A stretch of 64,000 nucleotides of DNA, from assembly GCA_948567375.1 (NCBI GenBank), contig OX419760.1, positions 38,998,001 through 39,062,000 on the forward strand, given 5' to 3'. Source of the DNA: Lunularia cruciata (lineage: Eukaryota > Streptophyta > Marchantiopsida > Lunulariales > Lunulariaceae). Positions 22,952-35,110 of this stretch are shown piece by piece. The position numbers were made by a program, and so were the translations under genes. Every line of letters begins with the position of its first letter. Position 1 is the stretch's first letter. The notes beneath the pieces are model-generated. The model was not told where the DNA came from and ran no database searches. It was given only the letters and a program-made list of their open reading frames with translations.

Positions 22952-23858
22952 TATGACAACCCGACAAATATCACTTTTGCGGTAATCACTTAAGTAAAGT
23001 TTGTTCTCATAGAGATACGAGTCAAAATTTCCAAATACCAAGTCAAAGTAATAGTTGCAGTTCTTCTTGGTTGCGTCTTTAATCTCTCAAGTAGAAACCA
23101 CACCCAAAAGAGAGTAATTAACACTGATTCTCAGTCTTGTCACAAATTAACAATCCTTAATCACAACTCCATCAATTCTTTCCAAACAATCTTGATTGTG
23201 ATGATTTAGGCTCTTCCAAAAATGGCACTTCACTATAAAATGACTTCGCCTCTGAATTGTGTTCCACCCCTCCACTAAAGGCACAACTTCCTCGATTGAA
23301 ATTGCTTCACATCAACTTTGCACTACACTCACAAATGAAAAATACTACCAACACTACAATTCCTCTTAGATCTATCAAGGCATTGCTCAGATTGCACTTC
23401 ACTCAAGATCAAACACACAAAATGAAGATCAAGGGTGCGGAATCCAACATCCAACAAGCACTCTAACTTGCACTTCAAAATTCTCCACACACTCACAAAC
23501 ACAATTGCAAAGCTGATACTTGGAATCAAGCTCAAGCAACGAGCACTGCTTCACAGTACTTCGCTTTATCTATTCTCAGAATTATGAGCACTGAACAACA
23601 TAAGACTGCAAATGCCACTCTTAAATAGTGAAGCAAATGACAATTATCTTCCTAATGTTTTTCCCTCCTCTGACATGAAGTAAGCTTCTTTAGGTCTGAT
23701 CCAAACCGAGCACTTCTTCCTTTTATACAAAATTGACTTCCTCGAGTGTGATCAAAACACAAGTTTGCACTCATTTCTTCTCCATTTGGTTTTAGTTTGG
23801 TTTAAGCAAGGCACTTCTTCTTCAAAACTCATCCAAAATGAAAAATGTGTGTACTACA
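22952..23858 (-). repeat. Family 4 5' LTR, short form
   Basis: About 0.9 kb. It is collinear with the LTR at 20808-22272 but jumps from CTTCCTAATG directly to TTTTTCCCTCCTCTGAC (about 23660), skipping the ORF part present in its partner. It ends next to the primer site. Its outer end at 23858 cuts into a family 1 element. Confidence 0.8.
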
Positions 23859-24814
23859 ATCTATCTTTGTTCATCTTGAAGATTTGTAGCTTCAAAATAA
23901 CATTTGCATTTCAACACAAAATTCTCTATCGCACTTGGGAGATTCTTGCATTCAAACACCTTGGGCTTTGGAAATTGAATTTTCTCTTCTTCTTCTTGAA
24001 ATGGTGTTCTCTTTACATGCTCTTGTCATGGATGGTCTCTTTCTTCCAACAATTGAATAAGGTGTTCAATTTGTTGCTACAATAGCAATGATAATTTGGG
24101 CATTACTGCCATAGCTAATACTCTATCAAACTACCTACAATTGTTTGAATTAACACATAGATGCAACACATCCACCGTTCTTCATAAGTTACAACAAGAA
24201 GTATCAAGGGTTCATTGGACAAGGTTTTTGTCTATAAAAAACTCTACCCAATGAGTGAGATGATGAATCATGTGAAATGATGATTGGGTAGTACATGGAC
24301 ACAAAAATCATCAATCATGGTTTTGGGAAATGGATTTGGTGATCCATAAATTCCATCTATCCCATTCTTGCTCTAATACCAATGTAAAAGACAAAGGAAA
24401 GAGATAGAAGAATAGAAGATCAAAGTGAAAGATCACATTGGGACTCTTGAATGAAAGAAACTCCAAATGCCTAGCATGAACTTGGGATTTGGTTTTTATA
24501 GTGAAAATACAATGCTCTTCAGAAGCTTCTTAGGAAGCTTCCTAAAAGTTGCCTTTTTAGAGTGTAAGCTAAGTTAATCAAGAAGCTTCCTTTTGGAAGC
24601 CACCTACTTGGCATGCAAGCTAAGCTAGTCGGGAAGCTTCCCAAGAAGCTTCCTATTAGAAGTTATTACTTGGCATACACATTACCCAATACTTGGAAGA
24701 TACCAAGAAGTTTCCTAGATGTCTCTAGAATATTATTATAATTCTTGGCTAATTTGGCCTATTTTTTATATTATAAGTCTTGACTAAATTATTTGTAAAT
24801 TCCATATTGTTACA
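23859..24814 (-). mobile_element. Family 1 element, 5' end, minus strand
   Basis: On the minus strand: LTR 24814-24383 (starts TGTAACAATATGG, ends TTTTACA), primer site TTGGTATTAGAGC (24382-24370), leader and the beginning of gag to about 23859, where the family 4 5' LTR interrupts it. It matches bases 1-300 and 4782-5192 of the copy at the left of the window. Confidence 0.85.
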
Positions 24815-25730
24815 ATAATTCTAAGATTATCACTCTAATGTCCAAGCAAACTAGCTTCATTTCATTGAAAATGTCTTAACATAGATGATTGTATATGGGC
24901 ACGGATTGTGGTACCATGTATAGGACCAATTGTAATGTGAGAGCTCTCCCGTGAAGTAATTAAGCTATGGGAATCCTTAAGTGGCAATGTAAGGATTGTG
25001 CATTACATTCCCTTTGAATCTTGAAATTATAGAGCAAGAGTCCAATAAGGCCATGTCTCATTCATTAGCCTAAGCTTAGCATCATGCTTCCTTGAATGCT
25101 TGAACTAGGGTAGTAGCTTTGTTGTAGATGAGGAATTTCCAAATATTCTCAAGTAATGCATCCTTAGACCAGTTGAGAGCCATGGTAGGATCTAGAGCTA
25201 GCATAATCATTGATGATATGAACTGAAATCATAATGAATGCTTCCATGGTTTTAGTGTATCCCTAAGTTTGTTTATCTTGTCCTTGAGTTGTTGTTGTTG
25301 CCTTAGCAAGATGTGTTTTTGTCACCCTTCTCCTCATATCAATGCATAACTTGTTCTCATGGCAGGGAGGGGACTAGGCTATTGAACCAATGTCATACAA
25401 CACCAATGAAACATTGGCCAATTTGTTGTGCCATGGTAGTATCATCCATAATATTTTATGCCATACAAACATTCTTGAACATCCATAGGAATGATTTGAA
25501 ATCTTCTTGCCTTGTGAACATTACTGTTCTAGCGAGTATATAGGTGTTTGTTCCTCTTGAGGTTGATTTCATCACAATGGGAGCTACAAGGGCAATAGGA
25601 GCTGAATTAGGTTTACTTGTGCAACTGCAGAGTGTGGTGGTGAGGTAGATGGATTTCCCTTGGCGAAAGTGATTGCCATGAACAGAAGTAGTGCACACCT
25701 CTAAAAATTTGAAAGCTTGCTTTTAATTGT
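24815..25730. other. No recognisable gene
   Basis: The stretch is AT-rich. The minus strand has short open segments (25456-25698 and 25613-25864) without recognisable motifs. It may be decayed gag of another element, but I cannot support this. Confidence 0.4.
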
Positions 25731-25863
25731 TGGAGGTAATGCTTCCCCCAAACTGAAAGCAATTGCGTCCTTGGGAGGTAATGCTTCTCCCAAACTGAGA
25801 TCAATACTACTTGAAGAGATGGGAGGTAGGTCTTCTCCCAAACTGAAAACAATTGCATCCTCA
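25731..25863 (+). repeat. Tandem repeat, three units of 41-48 bp
   Basis: Units begin GGAGGTAATGCTTC or GGAGGTAGGTCTTC, continue with YCCCAAACTGAAANCAAT, and end in a variable part. The arrangement is head to tail. Confidence 0.85.
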
Positions 25864-25892
25864 CGGGGTAGTGTCAAATAAACAAGCTGTAG

Positions 25893-26229
25893 AAAAAAGG
25901 GGAATATGCCCATGTGAATAGATATTCCTTTCTACTTTTTGACTTTACTTGACTTTTAGTCTAGTAACTTGAGTTACTACGGTAATTAGTAACTTTGGTA
26001 CGTAACTATTTCACAAGTATATAAACAAGGGGTGAGGATGTACTCATCATCCTTTCATTTGCAACTATCTCTCTCTCATTGAGTTCTCTAGTGAGCAATG
26101 TCTTGAGTCTTGGAGTGTTAGCCTTGGAGGAGTATGATGGAGTTTGGGTTCCTTGCCTTCTTAGTCCATGGTGCGCTACCATAATAGCCATCAGAGGTTC
26201 ATCCTGAGTGAGAGACAGGCCGGCTCACA
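25893..26229 (+). repeat. Family 2 LTR, 3' half
   Basis: It matches the right half of the family 2 LTR (from GGGGAATATGCCCATGTGAA to CCGGCTCACA). The 5' half is missing. Its right end abuts family 3 gag sequence directly. Confidence 0.85.
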
Positions 26230-26990
26230 GGCCATTGAGCCTGAAGTGATGGAGACATAGTGTGGAGACCAATACTGTCTCCATAACTCAATCTCCTCCA
26301 AATGAGCTCTCCTGAACTCATGGTAGTCGTCCATCGGTGGACCCTCCAAGTGTTGAAACAACCCCTTCCATGCCATGAAGGGTGTGAACAAAGTCGGGTT
26401 CCGCATCTACTGCAAATCACACCAACTATCAAACTCCTGGATGAAGTCATCCAACTCAATGGTACCCACTGTACCAGAGTAACGCCTAGGGCCTTTGGAG
26501 GCCCCATAAATCTCATCCATGTCCCACAACAACGGTGCGGACACACCAAGTGCACTCTCAACTGAATCAGCTCCTGTGTCGAACTCCAACTCAGAGTCAA
26601 TCTCCTCCCTCACTGGGACCTAAGATACAGGCTGATACCGAGCACCACTCCGAGTAAACCCACTGCGTACTGCAGGGCTAACTCCTCTGGAATCTCCAAA
26701 GAACTCCGTCGTGACCACGTAACTGCAACAGCAAACCCGAACCACCAACTGCAACCGCAAGTACCCCACCAAGTGCCAACACCACCACGTGCCAACACCA
26801 ACTAAACACCTCCCACTAATGTAACTCTACTGAGATAACTACACTAGGGAAGAGGGCAACCTGTAACCTACCATCATAACACGCACTCTCACGGTCTGCA
26901 GGTCATCACTTCCTGCCTCACCGGAGAGAAACAAAGGTAGTCTGACTGGTCATCACTCCAGCCTCACCACCGAGAGCACACCAGAGCACC
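26230..26990 (-). pseudogene. Family 3 gag remnant
   Basis: The minus-strand frame from about 26801 to 26230 reads as the N-terminal part of a retrotransposon capsid protein (DDFIQEFDSWCDLQ, then TPFMAWKGLFQHLEGPPMDDYHEFRRAHLEEI). One stop/shift lies near 26407. It is cut at 26230 by a family 2 LTR piece, so the rest of the polyprotein is absent here. Confidence 0.7.
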
Positions 26991-27112
26991 AACGCTCAAA
27001 AGTCAAGGCACCTCACACAAACGTGGTGCACAAACAGGAAGCAGAGAATGGAGGGGATCCAATCACAAGAAGTCTAAACGAAAACCCTCCATCTCATAAC
27101 ACAACACGGAAC

Positions 27113-28499
27113 TGACTCTGCCACCATTTGGCATTTGACATAAGAGTAGTACGTATCTAAGTCCTAAGCTACCAGGATCACCAAGAATGGGATCAAACTA
27201 CCTCTCCTAGCCAAAGCTACATGTGTATAGATAACAATGGCACAGTCACTATGACAACAAGTGAGGGTGGACCAGTTGGCTAGGGCACCAGTCTAGGAAC
27301 AAGATATCTAGGGGTCAAACCTTGTTGCGCACAATCTAGCAAGGAAGGCAGATTTTGCCAACCAATGACCAAGATCTACACTAAACTAGCTAGCCTCACG
27401 CCAGCAAGCTGGCCCTTCTAGCCCTTCTAGGCCTTCGTAGCCTCTCATAGCCCACAGCCCTATGCCTCGAAGCCTCGAAACGCCAAAATTCAGCCAAATG
27501 AGGCCTTTCTTGTTGCCACTTCCTCCTCCAAAATTGGCGAAACTTCTCCAAATCTGCGAAACTCCTCCAAACTAGCAAAACTTCTCCAAATCTGGCAAAA
27601 CCGTGAAACTCCTCCAATTCTGGCCCAAAATCTGACGTAAATCTGACGTAAACCCTAAAGATGGATGTCCGCCAAATCCCCCGCTAACTTTCCACTCGAG
27701 CCAAATTGACAAAACGGGTTTTTCCAAATCACAATTTCATGAGAAGAGCTTTCCAACTCCACCTTCAATTTCACTTTCTGAGCCCAACTCGCAGCAAATT
27801 GGTCCTGCCTTCACCTCTTGAGCTCAAAATCACAACACTGCTCAAAAATTGCTACTTCTTTGCTCGAAATTTGGCCAGCGCTTCCGCACACCGTCCGCCT
27901 AACTGCCAAATTTGCATCAACTACACGAGCTTCTGCACACTAGGGAAACACAGAACCTGAATCGAGCTACCACGATCCACCGAGCTTGGAGATACCACCA
28001 ACACTCAACGTTCCTACACCTGATTTCCCCCTGACTTCACTTCTCTGATGTAATCAGATTGCTTAACACTCTCAACTCAACTCAACTCAGATCAGTACTT
28101 GATCTGTCACTCTATAAACTGCCAACAACTGGGCACTGATTACAATCAAGTCACACCCACTCAAGCATAGAGAATCCAGGTGACGCTCGCCGGCCTCTGT
28201 CCACCATAGCCAGGAACTCAAAGGCTCAACATTAGAGAAGTGAGCTCTCTGGAGCTCACTTCGAAACTATACCCCCTGGACTCGAGCTAGCCCTGAAACC
28301 CTAACGGTCCCGCTGACGGCACACTCGACGGTGCAAACGGTGCAAAGTGACGGTGGGCCCCACCGTGAAGTCAGTACCCTGAACACAAAATCTAACCGTC
28401 GGAAAGTAGTCCCTGAGAAACTGCTAAAATAACTCTAACTACCATCATTGGAACTCTAGTGTCCGAGCATCTAGATGCGGAACTACAAATGGCGTGACA
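27113..28499 (-). repeat. Family 3 long LTR and primer site
   Basis: The minus-strand LTR starts TGTCACGCCATTTGTAG at 28499 and ends near 27129, about 1.37 kb. It is followed by ATGGTGGCAGAGTC (27128-27113), which resembles the tRNA-iMet primer site. The same LTR is at 54577-55764 and, in a shorter form, at 44330-44878. The outer boundary lies directly at a LINE 3' fragment. Confidence 0.75.
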
Positions 28500-28740
28500 G
28501 CTGGTGCAATCCAAACGAGAGCAATCACATTAGGTGATGTTTCTTCGGATGCTCCGGTTGTGTATAGACGGTACGACTTGCATAGCTTGGATATCTTAGG
28601 TGCGGTAGGGCAGATTTCTCATATAGACTCTATTGGGGCTTAGCCCATGTTACCTTTTTTGTCTCTCCCTTGTGTGGCTTGATGGGGTCTTCCCATCCTT
28701 CGTTTTTCATACGCGGTCACTTTTTTCTCGAACAAGGCTT
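28500..28740 (+). mobile_element. LINE 3'-end fragment
   Basis: It matches, in the opposite orientation, 33255-33490 at the end of the LINE remnant right of the first LRR gene (shared words GACTTGCATAGCTTGGATATC and GGGCAGATTTCTCATATAGA). Only the non-coding 3' end is present. The family 3 LTR cut its 5' side. Confidence 0.75.
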
Positions 28741-30815
28741 GAGGCATGTATTTCGCATTATAAATTCTATTTTAGTACTACTTGAACGCATCAATATTAA
28801 AACATCTCACAAACCGACATAATATAAACAAATATATGCAGAAGAAATTCCTTTGGTACATTCTTATGTAAGCAATCGCAACAATTTTTAATACCTTATT
28901 TCTTGTTGTGGCAATGCCATTGATCGCGCCTAGCCGTCCGGCTTAGCTCGAAATTGACACAACTTGTAGAAATGTGATTAGAACCAATTACAGTACTTGG
29001 GCCCACCATCAAACTTAAACTGTAAGACACAAAGGGAACTCTTTTTGTCGCCGGGATGATAGTAAAAAAAGAATATAAAACAGCCTTGAGCTTGAGAGTG
29101 TTTGCTACGTAATGAGGTCGTTCTCAAAAGAGTCCGCGACGAAACAGTCAACGAAACGGCTTCTCAGTAGACCTTCAAGCAGATGACTTCATTTCAAGCG
29201 GAATGAATGAGACGACTTGTCCGTAGTGGTGACCAAATCGTTGGAAGAGAGACCCGAACGTCTGCATAGAACCGAAGGATGAATATGAAGATTCTGATTG
29301 TGACACATATATGAACTACAGTGCAGATTTTGTCTTCAATGACTGACTCCGAGTTGGTGAGAAGATGCTGGTATGTTACCACAGACATCGATCTCGATGT
29401 CGATCAAAGTCGTCTAGCTTGGTCAGAGATTTTGCTGGGGCCCATATAATAGAGTCCGTTGAATTTCGTGCGTTTAACTTGTGAATCAGGGTGTAACTCA
29501 TCGAGGGGGGCGAGAATAACAATGCTTGCTACGAACTGAGTTTCCATCATTGGTATGATGAAGTAGACTAATTTAAAGGAGCACGAGTTGTAAGTTGCGG
29601 AGCAGTAGCTGATGAGAGTAATCAGGAACATGGTTGCTCGAGTTCATATCACTTGAGATATGCCTGCTGTAAAGTTGAAATGGATGCCAACCAGGGCAAA
29701 TGAAAGGTCACAATCTTCAGCATCGATGGTCAGAAAGGCAAATTGATGTGCGGACGGAGATTATGCTACGTGCGCTCAATGGACAATGCCGTTGTTGCGT
29801 AACCGGCAAAGGATAGATACAGTGAGACTTTCAGGGTATTGTCGACAAACTGTATACATCAAGGAGACTTTGAGTGTTCAATGCTCACCAACTGGACAGG
29901 ATGAGATTGTGGCAAGGAGATCTGTGCTCAGCACCATTTGGGCGGTGGGAATCTGTTTGCTCACCGAAAGTTCCTAGCGAATGGCCACGTTTGATACTTC
30001 GACCACATCCTTGTAACTGCTCCAAGTCGGATTCAAAGCGCACGGCTGACTTTCTAGCTTCGAGAATTTCCATGCCGGTCTCCGAAAAATGTATGGTTCA
30101 CACAAAGCATTGGCACAGTGCTACGGAAAGACATATTATAGCGTTCTCAACTGGTTGATGATGTATAGCAGGTATACCGCAAGCGTCATGACAACCACTT
30201 GGATGAGGTAATAGAGTATTCAAGCCGGAATTGCACGAAACCGCCCCAAGTCACCTTTCTTGCTTTGTAGAGCTTCCTCTACCGATATCTCCTTATGTGC
30301 CCTTACGGGCCCTAACCTTTGCGTCTCCTGGGGGGCTCGGGTTCAGACATATGAAGGAGCGTTTTATACGTACGACGGGGGCTGACTTCACTTATTCTGG
30401 AATTCAAAGCAGTAGCCTTGATATGCTGAAATGGATCTGATTCATTTTATGGTAGGCAGCATGTCAAGATTGCCTCTTTCAATACATCCCGATGCTCATG
30501 AATTGAATTCCAGGATCCTTGAATTCGAAGAAAATTGTCTTCTTTCTAACTGCATCGGCAACAGGTCCAGTTCTTCTCATCTAGCTCATTGAACCTTATT
30601 CCAGGAACGATTACAATCTTGGTGCTCAGATGTTCACTAATCTTTGCAGACAACAGTGTCGTTAGTTTTCAATATTTATCTTTTCTAACTGCGTCTACAA
30701 CCGTAATTAGCGCCGCATTCAAATTCATTTACAGCTTGTCAGCTTCTTCATCCATCTCGTTTACCGTTTCACTAAATCGGGTAATGTTATCTGTTTTCAG
30801 AACCAATCCTCTATA
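28741..30815 (+). promoter_or_regulatory. Upstream region of the first LRR gene
   Basis: There is no supported coding region. The stretch precedes the ATG at 30816 and should hold the promoter and 5' UTR. Acceptor-like CAG sites occur near 30565 and a pyrimidine-rich track near 30500-30800, so a 5' UTR intron is possible. No TATA box could be assigned with certainty. Confidence 0.4.
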
Positions 30816-32507
30816 ATGTCTGAAGATATTTCCACACCCGAGCGCATTGAAGCGCTACCCGTGAGTGCTGACAGTGGTGTAAGTACCAACCAACAAGACC
30901 AAACAAGACTTGAACCTGCGGATACTGAAGGACCTCTCAGAAGTGCTGAAAGCGATGCAGAAAGAATTCAACATCTAGCAACAGTTGAATGGCTAGATCT
31001 ATCCAGCAACGCTATCCAAGAGAAGCAGACAAAAGTCATGGCAAGAGAACTGGAACTAGGTCGGTTGAAGAACCTAAAAGCTTTGTTTTTACATAACAAT
31101 ACAGGGGACATTGGAGTGAGGGCGATGCTGAATGTCCTCCAAACTGACAAAGTTAAGGAGCTGGAAATACTCATCGCCTGGAATGTCTCATCTTACGATC
31201 AAATCACCAATATGGAGGAAGGGACAGATGCAATTGAAGCAGCTCTAAAGAAGGGCAATGTGCCGAAATTGCACACTCTCGACTTAGAAAGCTCACTACC
31301 GAAGCTCATAGCTCCCAGAACCTGGTCGAAAGTTCTTAAGGATTTATTCAGGTACCGCTCGCTTGGAGCCGGCAGATTGCACAAACTCGTGTGCATATGT
31401 TGCGGTCGCTGCTTTGGAGGTGATGATGCATATGGACACGAAAACAGAATGATCCAGATTCTCCAGTGTCATAGCTGCAAAATGAACATCTACAGTGGCA
31501 ATGATGGTATTCGAAAGATCGTCAGAGGCCTTACCACAGAGCCTCTTGAGGCCTTGAGGTTCCTGAACCTTCGAGGGAACTACATTGGAGACAAGGGGTT
31601 GGATGCTCTCGCTTGCCTCCTTGAATTAGGAAAACTGTCAAAATTGGAGGAGGTTGATTTGCAGAACAATCCAGTGACAAAAGTTGGAGCTAGAAGAATT
31701 ATACAGGCTTTCCTCAGAAACCCACTGCTGACTGTCAGGGTCAAGCTAGATTGGCCAACGCAACTGCTGAAAGAAAGGGCCAGTGCTGTCAGGGATAGCA
31801 ACATTCGCCTCGAACATAGGGTGCAAGAGTTGAGAATGTCGAGTGATATCACCGAAGAACAGAAAAAAGGACTTCAGACACTATCAGAGTTCAAATGGAA
31901 ACCAGCGATCAGCATGAAGACCAGTAGCAGGTTCTTTCTCCATTGCCAGAATCCTGCCCATGACGAAGTCAATTCCTCTAAACCAGAGGGATCACAGATC
32001 ACAGATTGTCAGAATTCTGAACATGACAAAGTCAATTTCACCGAACCCGAGGGGATACAGATCAAAAGGCGATCATGGTTCGGCCATGGTAAATCCTCCA
32101 AGAAATTTGTCGATCGAGATAAACAAGGTTTATACCAAGAAGTTTCGCCCGACAAAGGTGTGACTCGAATCCATCTCAAAAGTTGGTCATGTGGTTTTGA
32201 AGTAGCAGTGAGAAACTTTGACGGGCCGGCGGAGAATGCATGTTCTGACGGTTTGTGTGGACTTAGAAGTATGTGCGGAAAATTTTACGGAGGCGATGCT
32301 CAGATCTACATTATCACCATCATAGAAGAGTTGTTAGTCCTAGCTGACCGCAAGCCAATTGAATTCAACAACATGTTTGGCCTCTGGAGGGTGCTTGTGT
32401 TAAAAAAAGATAGTTTTTCGCCCGCCTGCATGTGTGAGAAATGCAGCGAAGTTATGGGAACCATACCTGTCGTACCGATTGACGAAAGGGCCCAGTTGAA
32501 GTCTTAA
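30816..32507 (+). CDS. LRR protein with inserted Cys cluster (paralogue 1)
   Basis: Single 563-codon ORF with ATG at 30816. Residues 55-125 and 240-310 are leucine-rich repeats of the ribonuclease-inhibitor kind (VEWLDLSSNAI, LKALFLHNN, LRFLNLRGNYIGDKG, LEEVDLQNN). Between them residues 193-221 form a Cys cluster (CICCGRC, then CHSC) that could bind zinc. Residues 300-340 are helical. Residues 377-415 are a tandem pair of 20-residue repeats, each beginning CQN. A basic KRRSWFG motif follows at 417-423. The C-terminal module (about 500-543) is EELLVLADRKPIEFNNMF, then a CMCEKC pair. No signal peptide or membrane span is seen, so it is probably intracellular. Function is unknown. It has a divergent paralogue in inverted orientation at 39699-41558. 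Confidence 0.85.
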   Translation: MSEDISTPERIEALPVSADSGVSTNQQDQTRLEPADTEGPLRSAESDAERIQHLATVEWLDLSSNAIQEKQTKVMARELELGRLKNLKALFLHNNTGDIGVRAMLNVLQTDKVKELEILIAWNVSSYDQITNMEEGTDAIEAALKKGNVPKLHTLDLESSLPKLIAPRTWSKVLKDLFRYRSLGAGRLHKLVCICCGRCFGGDDAYGHENRMIQILQCHSCKMNIYSGNDGIRKIVRGLTTEPLEALRFLNLRGNYIGDKGLDALACLLELGKLSKLEEVDLQNNPVTKVGARRIIQAFLRNPLLTVRVKLDWPTQLLKERASAVRDSNIRLEHRVQELRMSSDITEEQKKGLQTLSEFKWKPAISMKTSSRFFLHCQNPAHDEVNSSKPEGSQITDCQNSEHDKVNFTEPEGIQIKRRSWFGHGKSSKKFVDRDKQGLYQEVSPDKGVTRIHLKSWSCGFEVAVRNFDGPAENACSDGLCGLRSMCGKFYGGDAQIYIITIIEELLVLADRKPIEFNNMFGLWRVLVLKKDSFSPACMCEKCSEVMGTIPVVPIDERAQLKS

Positions 32508-33244
32508 GATAGATGAGATGCTTTCTACTGACTGCGCAGATTACTCTGGAGCTGAGTGTGACCAATCAAAGTAGACTGAGTTAAATGGATCCTCATTGAG
32601 AAATCGTCTCCGATGTAAGCTTCAGAAACTAGCAATAGATTGTGTTCTGAACTTAGAAACTTTATAAATGAGCGAACTATTGATCATGGGTGAGCCTGAC
32701 TTAGCTTGTATATTTATTGATGATCCAACTAAGATCTTTACGGATCAACAAGACACCATTACCATACTTGGATATGTAATTTAACATTTTAGAGCTGGAG
32801 CAACTGGCTCGATATGGCATGCATGTCAAAGTCCGAGTTGTTGAGTTCCCGAATCAGATTTCCATTTCATGTTTCTCTTAAAAACTTCTGTATCTCCATA
32901 AATTGGCATGTCAGAACAATTTGATAGTGCATGCAGCAGGAATTCAAAGATTGAAGAGTCTGCAGATCTACACACGCTACCACTGCCGTTGAAGGGAACG
33001 GCACTAGAAACTGGGTCTTGTCTTTCATTTACACAACAAGGCAAGGCATATATACTGCACCTGGAGGAGGTTCAAATTTCTTTCGCCATTAGTATCACAT
33101 GTGATGTTGTCGTTTTGGTGTCAAATGGTTTCATGTTTTGCTGATAATGATGCAAGGATGTTACCTTGTATTGCGGAGAGTAGAAGTCGGAGCTGACGGT
33201 GGTGCAAAAGAGCTCTATGCATATAAACATAAGCACTTGGCTAT
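32508..33244. other. 3' flank of paralogue 1
   Basis: It follows the stop at 32505-32507 and probably includes the 3' UTR. AT-rich words such as TTATAAATGAG lie near 32660. No gene is recognised. Confidence 0.4.
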
Positions 33245-35110
33245 ACTTTCCACCTTATAGCAAAAGGCGACCGCGAAGAGAACACAAAGGATGGGAAGAT
33301 CCCATCAAGCTGTACAAGGGAGAGACGAAAAAGGTAAAATGGGGCTAGGCCCCAATAGAGTCTATATGAGAAATCTGCCCTACTGCACCTAAGATATCCA
33401 AGCTATGCAAGTCGTATGGTCTACAAACAATTGGAGCATTCGATGAAGCATCACCTAGTGTGATTGTTTTCCTATGGATTGCACCAGCCACTGCCCTCTG
33501 TAGAGCAATGGACACAAGTTACCTAATATGCTACAAAGTATGAGAGTGATAGTGGTACCCCTTGGCGCCTAACATGATAAGCTCTCACGCACTCCCTGAC
33601 AAACGTGTCGAACGCCGTGTCCATCAGTCCATATAACTCCAAGGCTAGAGGGACAAAGAGGTGACCTCATTGTATGCCCCTATACTTGGAGACCTTGCGA
33701 GCTGCTGCTACACTCACCGCCCATCCAAGAGGATGGGTAATCACTCCCTCCGAAATTGTATCCCTCGTAGGGTACGTAACCACGACATCCGCTATTGTCA
33801 CCTAATTATCTTGGACCAAGTATAAATCTACCTTGACACGTGTCGTTTGCAAAGTATATGAACACTCTCTCTCGTGCCATAGCAAACACTATATCCCTAA
33901 TAACATCATGGGTAGCTATCCTTTGTCCTCCAAAAGGACACCATATCATATGGACCGCTGTTGCATCTAGTGTAGAACCACACTCACAAGTGAGTAATGA
34001 AGATGCAGATGGGTTGACCAAACCTAGGTAAAACCTCATCGTTGTAGAGAAAGTAGTTGGTGTGAGTTGGAATGCCCTAATGCACGGTCAAGCTAGGATC
34101 CAAGAGTGTGCACCCTTGCTGGAGCAAGAGCAAAGGCGTGCTCTAGTAGCCTAAGGAATGGAGGAGTCAACTAAGAGAGAATGTAGCATATGCTCACATT
34201 GTCGCTCCATCAAGGAAGACTATAAACCTCTAGTCCAATCTAATGATAGTGAAGCAAAAGATGGAAAGTCCTCTTGTACTCATGGGGAAAGACTATCTCT
34301 TGTCTGCCATAGTAACATCTAGAGAGAATAGTATCCCTCCTCCACCTTTGCCACATAAGTTTCCAAAACAAGCTATCAACAACGACAAAACAAGAGGAAA
34401 GCAAGGGTGCCAAGAGAGCCCAACTACCCAAAAATGCTATAGGTGTCATCTCTTCCATAGATAGCAAGCCCACCCCTCTGCACAAGATTGGCAAAGCCGT
34501 CTATCTATGCGCTAAATCCCTTATCACACAGTCAAAAGTCCTTAGTCCAATAGTCCTAAAAGACTACTCTTGAAGGGCCAATCCAATCACTCGCTCAAAA
34601 TCGACAAAATCTAGTAACCACATCTCTATGCCCCGCACGTCCCCATCTAGCTTAACAAATACACCATCGAGGGAGTAAGAGGAATAGGAACCATGCTAAC
34701 TCGTCCAAGGAATTACATGCCAAACGATCAAGTGGTAGGCAAAAAGCCTATCTAGCCTCATCATGGAGTGTGCGGGGTAGCCTATGGAATAGATGTGGAC
34801 ATGGAAAACTAGTCTCAAATGACCCCAAAATGCAACCTACTTGAGAAGCTAACCATTCCCACTACTCAATGGGTAAACTTGGAACGGTCAGCAAAGGGAT
34901 AGAAGAAACGTGCATAATCTTGAGTGTCATTGTTGTCGATGTGGTTGCTTGTCTCACGTGGGCATCCCAAGTGGTCCAATCATAGTCCTTGTGCATCCTT
35001 CTCACATGGGTCTTTACCTCTTGCGAGGTAAAACGTCAATGACACTCGGAGCATGGTGTATCCCTAGCTACTCTAGGCGGCCCCACATGGGGAGGTGTAG
35101 CCATGGCTAG
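33245..35110 (-). mobile_element. Decayed LINE (non-LTR retrotransposon) remnant
   Basis: Minus strand. A C-terminal reverse-transcriptase-like piece at 34494-34240 (RGVGLLSMEEMTPIAFLGSWAL) is followed by a Cys/His segment at 34039-33806: CECGSTLDATAVHMIWCPFGG, then THDVIRD. That is the CxCG...H..C...GG..RI..HD pattern often seen after LINE reverse transcriptases. It then has a non-coding 3' end shared with 28500-28740. The catalytic RT part is not recognisable. Many stops are present. Confidence 0.65.

Larger units (their letters stand above)
20808..23858 (-). mobile_element. Family 4 internally deleted element, minus strand
   Basis: Read on the minus strand: 5' LTR 23858-22952, primer site at 22950-22925 (TTTTTGGCGCCGCTGCCGGGAA, the tRNA-Asp-type site seen in plant gypsy elements), only about 650 bp of internal sequence, purine tract at about 22300-22273 (TTTGAGGGAGGGGGTA), and 3' LTR 22272-20808, cut at its far end. 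It has no gag or pol, so it would depend on proteins from other copies (a LARD/TRIM-like derivative). The two LTRs differ in content: the 3' LTR keeps about 1 kb that the 5' LTR lacks. Confidence 0.8.

Noticed and set aside
29786-30440. Short plus-strand ORFs before the LRR gene as separate genes
   Set aside because: They overlap in different frames, have no motifs and lie in the probable 5' flank.
34910-35110. 66-codon plus-strand ORF with Cys/His residues as a zinc-finger gene
   Set aside because: It has no regular spacing and lies antisense to a LINE remnant.
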